From Lindgomyces ingoldianus (lineage: Eukaryota; Ascomycota; Dothideomycetes; Pleosporales; Lindgomycetaceae): a stretch of 64,000 nucleotides of DNA. The first letter of the stretch is position 1, and each line of letters starts with the position of its first letter. The stretch covers positions 242,380 to 306,379 of the forward strand of contig NW_022985166.1 in the NCBI RefSeq assembly GCF_010093535.1. Direction: 5' to 3'. A program made the position numbers and the translations under genes. Under the pieces are notes generated by a model. That model ran no database searches. It was not told the DNA's origin and saw only the letters and a list, made by a program, of their open reading frames with translations. Below are positions 57,692-64,000 of this stretch, piece by piece.

Positions 57692-60634
57692 ACGTACTTT
57701 ACAGGCGAGTTGCTCACACACCTAAGTTGCTTACTTTTGCTAAGACCCTACTAAACTACCCTTTCTACACTAATGCATTCCCTATAACACTACTTAAATG
57801 TGCTAAAAAAAATGTTAGATACAGCTTACACTCTAGGCTTTTAAATAAGACATAAAACTCTTAAAGAAATGTGCTATAGCTATGTGCAAAGTCTTATAAA
57901 AGGTAATAAATAACTACAGCGCTAAACAACCTTTACAAGCTAATTCTATAGCTAAATTACAAAGGCTAGGTAATAAAAAGAAGCAGGTGATTATTAAAAC
58001 TATACTTAAGCTATATGCGTAAGAAATTTCCCCTTAGATAGCATTTATAGCTAATATAGCTAATTCTTTACGCGCTAAGTATAATCTAGGCTATGTTTAC
58101 ATAAACTAGCCTAGTATATTTATAAAGTGTTAACATGGTCCACAAGCGAATGTTCAACACAAGCAAGTGTTCTGCCCCACCACTAAATTTAACTTTAAAG
58201 ACTATTAATTTAACAACGCAAAAATATACTATATAAAATAAACTACTATAGAATTATTTAATATCCTTGCATGTATAAGAGTTATGCCTAGGCTTGTTGC
58301 AGCGCTTGCAGCGCTGTGCGCGCGCTGCGCTGCTTTTAGCAGTTAACTCCTCCTAAGGCATTTTGCTACCTCCTGCTATACTAGTAAGCTTCTAAGTACT
58401 TAACTTAAAGCTTTAATAACTTGTTAAAGTTTTTTCTTTCTAAATTTACTTTTTTTTACGCTGCTTACGCTTTGTAGCTGCCTTACAGGCCCTCTCTAGG
58501 GCAGCTGCTTAATTGCGCTGTAGAATAGTAACATAAGCTATCTTAGTAGCACCCTTACTTAGCTGCTTTACTAGATTAAGTATAGCAAAAGAAGATAAAT
58601 TCTAATGCCTTTAAATCTAATTATATAGTAAAGTTAACTAAGCCTTAACCTTATAAGAATTGCTAGGTGTTTAAGCCTCCTAGGTAGTATTTAGTAGTAG
58701 AGTAGCTAGCTAATTAGGTAGCTATATATTAAGCTTTAAGAGCACTAGCTCTAGGTTAAATAGGACTAGTTCTGTAGCTCTAAAGCCTACGCAGATATTA
58801 TCTGTTATAATTAAGCAACTAAATGCTGCTTTAAAGGCTAGTAGAAAAGTTAGCTTGTTAATATAGTTAATCTAGTAGCAGATTAACTAGCTAATCTTAG
58901 TACTGTACGCGCGCTTTAACAGCAAAAAGCAGCTAACGTTAAGCAGCTGTAGAATATGTAACGCGTGTGCTGGCATACAGAGCGCTATAATACGCCTCTG
59001 CTTACAGAGCTCTAGGAATTTAACAGAGTAATAGCTCTTATAGCTATTAAAAATAAGCAGCTGCTATAAGCCTACTAAGTAATCTTTTATGTGCAGATTA
59101 AAGTGCTCTAGCTATATAATTCTATGTTTGTTAGTTGTCTAGCTATTATTACTAACACTAATAGCCTAGTCCTTTAGTATATCCTTATCCTTATACTAGG
59201 CAGATAGGTAATGCTTGCCTTTAAAGATTGCGTACAGAGGTATTGCCTACCTATCTGTGTTAATGCCTGCAATAACTGTTACTTATTTATAGTCACCTAG
59301 CTGTATAGCCTTTAGCTGATTACGTCTATCTGTGCCTGTAACAACTATTTAGCTTAATATAACCCCTATCTAAAAGCCTATCTTGTTAAAATTATACATG
59401 TCTTAATCTATAATACTGTACTTTAATTATGTAGCTTCTATAAGCTTAAACTACTTGCTTATAATTACTAGATCTTTGCATTTTGCTTATTAGTAATTAT
59501 ATAGTTAGCTAAGGTAGGTTTTAACTGCTAGTGTACGCGCAACAAAGTTAGATAGCTAGTTAATACCTGCTAGTGGAGCGCTGCGCTTAGTAAGAAGCTT
59601 GTTAGCCATCTCTTGTACAGCACCTAGAGTAGGCGCAAATCCTTAGGAATCTAGATTAAGTATATGCTTAATAATTACCTCCTCTTCTAGCTTTGTAAGC
59701 TTCTTGTTGTTAGCTGTATAGTTACGTTGCATAGTTATCCCTGCGCGTTGTTAGCAGAGAGCTATTTAATTAACATTATAGAGTGCTGCAGCGCGCCTCT
59801 TAGTTAAAGACGCGTCTCTATTAAGAGCTTAAATAGCTAGGTTAATTCTAGCCTCTTTTAAAGATAATTAATTGTATAGTTGTTAATGCATCACAGTTAG
59901 TAGTAGGTTGGCTGCGTTTTAGTGGTGGGGCAGAACACTCGCTTGTGTTGAACATTCGCTTGTGGACCATGTTATTTAAAGCTTAAAGTAAAGTTTTAAG
60001 CGCAAGTATAGTTAAAAGATATTTAGCTAATTATAAACCTTATTTTACTAAAGTTGTACGTGTTATTATCTTAGATGCTATACTTAGCTTTAATATTCTC
60101 TATAAGGCTAAACCTGCTTTAAATTACTTTAGAACTCTTATAAAAAGCTTTCTTATAGTTATACTTACACTTAAATGTTACTTTAAGCTCTAAATAATGC
60201 TTCACAAACGTACTAGGCTAGTTTATGTAAACATAGCCTAGATTACACTTAGTGCGCAAAGAATTAGCAATATTAGCTATAAATGCTATCTAAGGGGAAA
60301 TTCCTTGCGTATATAGCTTAAGTATAGTCTTAACAATTACTTGCTTCTTTTTATTACCTAGCTTTTATAATTTAGCTGTAGAATTAGCTTATAAAGGTTA
60401 TCTAGTGCTGTAGTTATTTATTATCTTTTATAAGACTTTGCATATAGCTATAGTACATTTCTTTAAGAGTTTTATGTCTTATCTAAAAGCCTAGAGCGTA
60501 AGCTGTATCTAACATTCTTTTAGCGCGTCTAAGTAGTGTTGTGGGGAATGCATTAGTGTAGAAAGAGTAGTTTAGTAGGGTCTTAGCAAAAGTAAGCAAC
60601 TTAGGTGTGTGAGCAACTCGCCTGTAAAGTACGT
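57692..60634. mobile_element. Foldback pogo derivative (1101 bp without insertion)
   Basis: TIRs ACGTACTTTACAGGCGAG and AAGTACGT, TA duplications 57690-57691 and 60635-60636. Without the nested element it is 1101 bp, one base longer than 9166-10265. Both ends derive from the pogo 5' end, and the internal junction (AGTATAGTTAAAAGATATTTAGC, 60005-60030) is the one seen in the other copies, in opposite orientation. Confidence 0.88.
58133..59972 (-). mobile_element. Fot1/pogo-type transposon, third TIR family (1840 bp)
   Basis: TIRs start ACATGGTCCACAAGCGAATG and include GTGTTCTGCCCCACCACTAAA at both ends; TA duplications 58131-58132 and 59973-59974. The minus strand encodes a DDE transposase with moderate damage: a helix-turn-helix stretch (KLEEEVIIKHILNLDS, near 59640-59690), MYNFNKIGFQIGV near 59370-59405, and QLGDYK-VTVIAGINTDRQAIP near 59225-59300. 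Several stops remain. It is clearly younger than its host, the palindromic derivative. A CpG-rich spot near 58290-58340 (GCGCTTGCAGCGC) escaped RIP. Confidence 0.88.
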
Positions 60635-61937
60635 TATATAAAGAAGATCTTGTATAGTGTCTTTTAGTTATTAGCATAGTTTAGCGTCTAATTATATAGG
60701 TATACACTAGCTCTAGTAATGTATAGCTATATGTTTTATAGTAGGTTAGCATTTAGTTATATAGCTTATAACTTCTTCTTATTTACACTCTTTAAGTGTT
60801 TAGCTCCTCTGTTCTAGGCTTATGTATCTAGTGCTAAAGGCTTAACAGTTATTTTATGCAATGCTAGCTAGCATTTTACCTCTAGTTTTACTATTATAAT
60901 CTTATTATTAGCTTTAATAACTTTTATAGTAATATTAGAATAGTTTTTTAAAAAAAAATTATAAAAGCTTTAATAATTAATTTAGTAAGCTTATTATTTT
61001 TAAAGTAAAGGTCCTACTAGAGGCTAGGATACTTATTAGTAATTAGCATTTAACTTTACTCTTTTATAATGCTTTATGCTTTATATGTATAAAAATTAAT
61101 TAATAGTCTTTTACTAAGTTTACTATTACTAATTTATAGTGTATAGCTAATTTATTATTATATCTTAGCTTTACTATATAAGTTACATTAGACTATTATA
61201 ATTCTTTTAATTTACACCCTCTTAGCTTACTATATAAGGTGTTAAAGTGTAGCTAGTCTAAAGTGTCTAAGACGCTTATGCTATAGCTCTACTAATGCCT
61301 TTTATAGACTATGTTTAGTTTTTATGTTAATTATATGTGTATAATATAAGCTCTTTTATAGTAGATAGTACTCTAACACCTATTAGCTATAGATTTTTAT
61401 AAGATCTCTAATTATTATTTTATCTAGGGCCTTTAAAGTAGTAAGCTCTGCTTATGTGTTCTACTAGATTTCTTTCTATTATAGTAGGTAGAACAAGACT
61501 AGGTTGCACAACAGGTCTAGGCACAGTGCAACATTATGTAGTATAAGACTATATACTTAACTATGTGTTTTATGCTTACTTTTTAAGCTTAGTGTAATTA
61601 ATTTATAGCTTTAAATCTATATATAAAAGTTTCTAGAATAAATAAAGTCTTTTAGTGTTAATAAATAATAGTTATAGATTTAATTAAAATTATTTATAAT
61701 ATAGCATGTTAAGCTTAAGTTAAAGATAAATAATTTTTTTAGCAAATATTTATTCTAGTTTAAATTAACTATAACTAGTAATGTAGCTCTCTTAATTCTT
61801 AATACTTTCTAGCTTTTAAGTTAGTCTTTTTATATCTCTAGCATAGGTGTATGTAAACTTTTTAACCTTAGTATTTTTAAATTATGTCTACGCTGCCCTT
61901 TAAGTAGGCCTTAACATTTTAAGTTATGCTTACACTT

Positions 61938-62255
61938 TGTCACGGTATCCTCCCCGGATCCCAGACATAACTGTATTAGACGCGTACTAGAGTATTATTA
62001 GTGCACGTCTGACATAAACACAACACAACACAGACATAAACTTAAGCACAAACTGCCTTAACACTAACTAAACCTAGAACAGGCTTAATTTATACCTAAA
62101 GCGCTTAGACTTCTAAGCTAAGTATTTAATTACTAATTTTCTTTTAAACCTTTTTATTTTTTACACAACGTCTTATACCTACTATAATACCTTATGTAGT
62201 AATTAAACTAGACCTTTGTAAAGCTCTATAACCTTACTTGTGCATAATTATAACA
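61938..62255 (+). repeat. 5' LTR of gypsy-4
   Basis: 318 bp, TGTCACGG to ATAACA, the same length as both gypsy-1 LTRs. It keeps TCCTCCCCGGATCCCAG unmutated, as the 5' LTR of gypsy-1 does. Confidence 0.94.
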
Positions 62256-64000
62256 TTACATTATGTTAAAACCTTAGCTAAGAATAGCCTCTAAATCTAA
62301 TCTAATAAGCTTAGTACTTACATAACTTTAAGCTATTAGAGCAAGCTAAGAAGCCTTTTAAAAAGCGCTTACTTTATAAGAAAGCTGCTATATTGTAAGC
62401 TTTAAAGCTCTTTAAAAGGACTTTAAAAAACAGCTTTATGTTATTAAGTAGTCTATTTCTGCCTTAACTTTTATTATAGTAGTAGGAACTAAGAACTTAC
62501 TAGCCTTAAAGCCTACTTAGAAGTCTAGAGATAGCTTAACTCTCTCCTGCCTAACACTGCCTACAACCTATAACTTTTCTAACTTAGTAATAAAATCTAA
62601 CTAACTCCCTAATCCCCTGCTGTTTAATAAAAAACAAAAAGACTTACCTTTCTTTTTACATAAGCTCTAATACAAACTTAAAGAAAATGTAGACTAATTT
62701 CTCTCTAAATGCTTTTAGTTACTATATGCCTACTTTTAACTTAACTATAATATAACAGCCTTAATTAACTTACTAATAAATAAGAATATTATTAACTTAG
62801 ATTAATTTATAGCATTTCTATAAGTAATTTATAAAGACCTAAATAAAAAGTTAACAGCTTTAAGTTACCTAAACACTCTATAATAAAAAAAAAAAGCTTT
62901 ACTTTACACTTTACTAAGTTCTACTAACTTGCATTTAATATAGGCCTAAACAAGATAGGTCTAATTGCAGCCTTATATAACTCTCTCTTAACTAAACTGT
63001 AACGCGCTATAGTAGGAGAACCCCTCCTAAACAACTTTAACACGTATGCAAACCTAATTACTACCTATAATAATAACATAAGGTTCCTCCCTGTACAAGC
63101 CCTAATACACCCCTAAACTAGCGCAGTTATAAATAAGGACCTTAACATAATAAAAATTAATTTAAATTATGCTCTAGTTAGTTCTAGAAAGCGTAAAGAT
63201 TATAAAAAAAAAGTTAATGCTTTAAGTGCAGTAAGCATAGTTATATCTTCTAAAACTGCTTTATTTCTTTTTTTTAAGTCTACATAAGTAGCGCTACTAG
63301 CACTTATTAAAGATTTTTATTATTTTAATCTTGTTTTTATAAGGGCTTTAACTTATATTTAAGCTTTAATCCCTCTTACTACTCTTAACATAGCTGCAGC
63401 TATAGCAGTAGGAGCCTATAAAAAGGCTTGTCCTAGGGCTAAGTTGCCCCCTAGGACTAATTTAACACTAGATCTTTACTAACTTATAGGCTAAGTCCCC
63501 TACTAATAACTAGAAGTACTAAGTTAATATTCTTATATATTTATAATAAAAAACTATATTAGCTTTAATATAGGCTCTTATTAACTTAGAAGTAAATAGC
63601 ATAGGTTACATTAATAAAAAACTAGTATGTAAACTAAATCTCTAATTAACACTACTTACCTAAATAATTTACTTAACTAGATTTAATAGAAAATAACTTA
63701 AAAAAGGTTCTATTTTTTGTACTACAACTATTACAATTACCTACTAACACTATAAAGAGTAGATTAAGCTCTATATAATAAACACAGGATATTATAACTT
63801 AATCCTAAGACAACTATAGCTATATTAGCACAAGGTTGCCTTTAATTACTAAGAGTAAGTTCTAAACTTTAACTCTTTCTAATGCTAAGATATATGCTTA
63901 CACTTACACTTAAACAACACCTAAATAGCACTTAATATAGAAAGTTTCTAGACTTACTTTTTAATAACTTAGAAAAGAACTACCTAAGTAAGGCTAATAA
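61938..64000 (+). mobile_element. Second copy of the gypsy-1 family (gypsy-4), runs off the window
   Basis: The 318 bp LTR 61938-62255 matches the gypsy-1 LTR, and 62256-64000 is colinear with 18767-20510 of gypsy-1 (the gag side). The two differ by C/T and G/A changes spread over both copies. Pol and the 3' LTR lie outside. Confidence 0.93.

Larger units (their letters stand above)
55381..61937 (-). mobile_element. Ty1/copia retrotransposon copia-3, RIP-degraded, split by pogo
   Basis: Minus-strand reading through stops: RNase H end near 55560-55640 (VYVPSSKMLADRLTKALLASK), reverse transcriptase with FFYIDNFIVVYKKSF at 56405-56435 (YVDD box with Asp as Asn) and IEGKDLQWFLEVKIIRD-like sequence near 56290-56350. 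The palindromic pogo 57692-60634 splits it; 60637-61937 should hold the upstream pol but I could not delimit domains. The 5' LTR is missing; gypsy-4 starts at 61938. It is a different family from copia-1, whose catalytic box is of the TDDT type. Confidence 0.8.

Noticed and set aside
1..64000. tRNA or rRNA genes
   Set aside because: I looked in the less mutated islands for cloverleaf-like A and B box pairs and saw none I could support; a covariance-model scan would settle it.

Overview
This window looks like nuclear DNA of a filamentous ascomycete (Pezizomycotina). The evidence is three genes with fungal architecture, two of them with 50-55 nt GT-AG introns, set in a very AT-rich repeat landscape that carries the mark of repeat-induced point mutation (RIP). 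Copies of the same element differ almost only by C-to-T and G-to-A changes, mostly where C is followed by A or G. Former coding regions are saturated with TAA and TAG, and catalytic Asp codons in transposases and reverse transcriptases read as Asn. Perhaps 6-7% of the window is living gene; most of the rest is nested transposon debris.

Layout. 1-4864: a RIP-inactivated Ty1/copia element (+), with a solo LTR in it and a small LTR fragment at the left edge. 4865-10515: an opposite-strand relative of that copia, broken by a 1.87 kb Fot1/pogo element (6113-7977) and a 1.1 kb palindromic pogo derivative (9166-10265). 11245-12376: an internally deleted pogo of a second TIR family. 12979-14600: less mutated LTR-like islands and a solo LTR. 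15010-16874: another 1.87 kb pogo. 17246-28103: a five-level nest. The outer layer is a palindromic pogo derivative. It holds a full pogo, which holds a Ty3/gypsy element, which holds another pogo; a solo LTR and a 78 bp LTR-like insertion also sit in the outer layer. 28660-29622: an alpha/beta-hydrolase gene (-). 30001-30848: a 553 bp miniature LTR element (TRIM) split by a solo LTR. 31502-35732: two 2.1 kb psq/pogo elements, one inserted in the terminal repeat of the other. 35805-38530: a solo LTR and palindromic pogo derivatives around an 860 bp assembly gap. 39100-41774: the main gene island, with a CAF16-like ABC protein gene (-) and a tRNA isopentenyltransferase gene (+) sharing a 209 bp divergent promoter. 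42011-44337: pogo and LTR fragments. 44343-50921: a complete chromodomain Ty3/gypsy element. 50927-55051: a minus-strand gypsy remnant. 55052-61937: a minus-strand copia with its LTR, broken by a palindromic pogo derivative that is itself broken by a third pogo family (58133-59972). 61938-64000: the start of another copy of the gypsy family seen at 18449.

The genes do not form a pathway. The tRNA isopentenyltransferase (translation) and the CAF16-like ATPase (linked to the CCR4-NOT complex in yeast) are housekeeping functions; the hydrolase substrate is unknown. The most notable structure is a recurrent 1.1 kb foldback derivative of the pogo transposon. It has one shared internal junction in several copies, and one copy has terminal arms with no RIP change at all.
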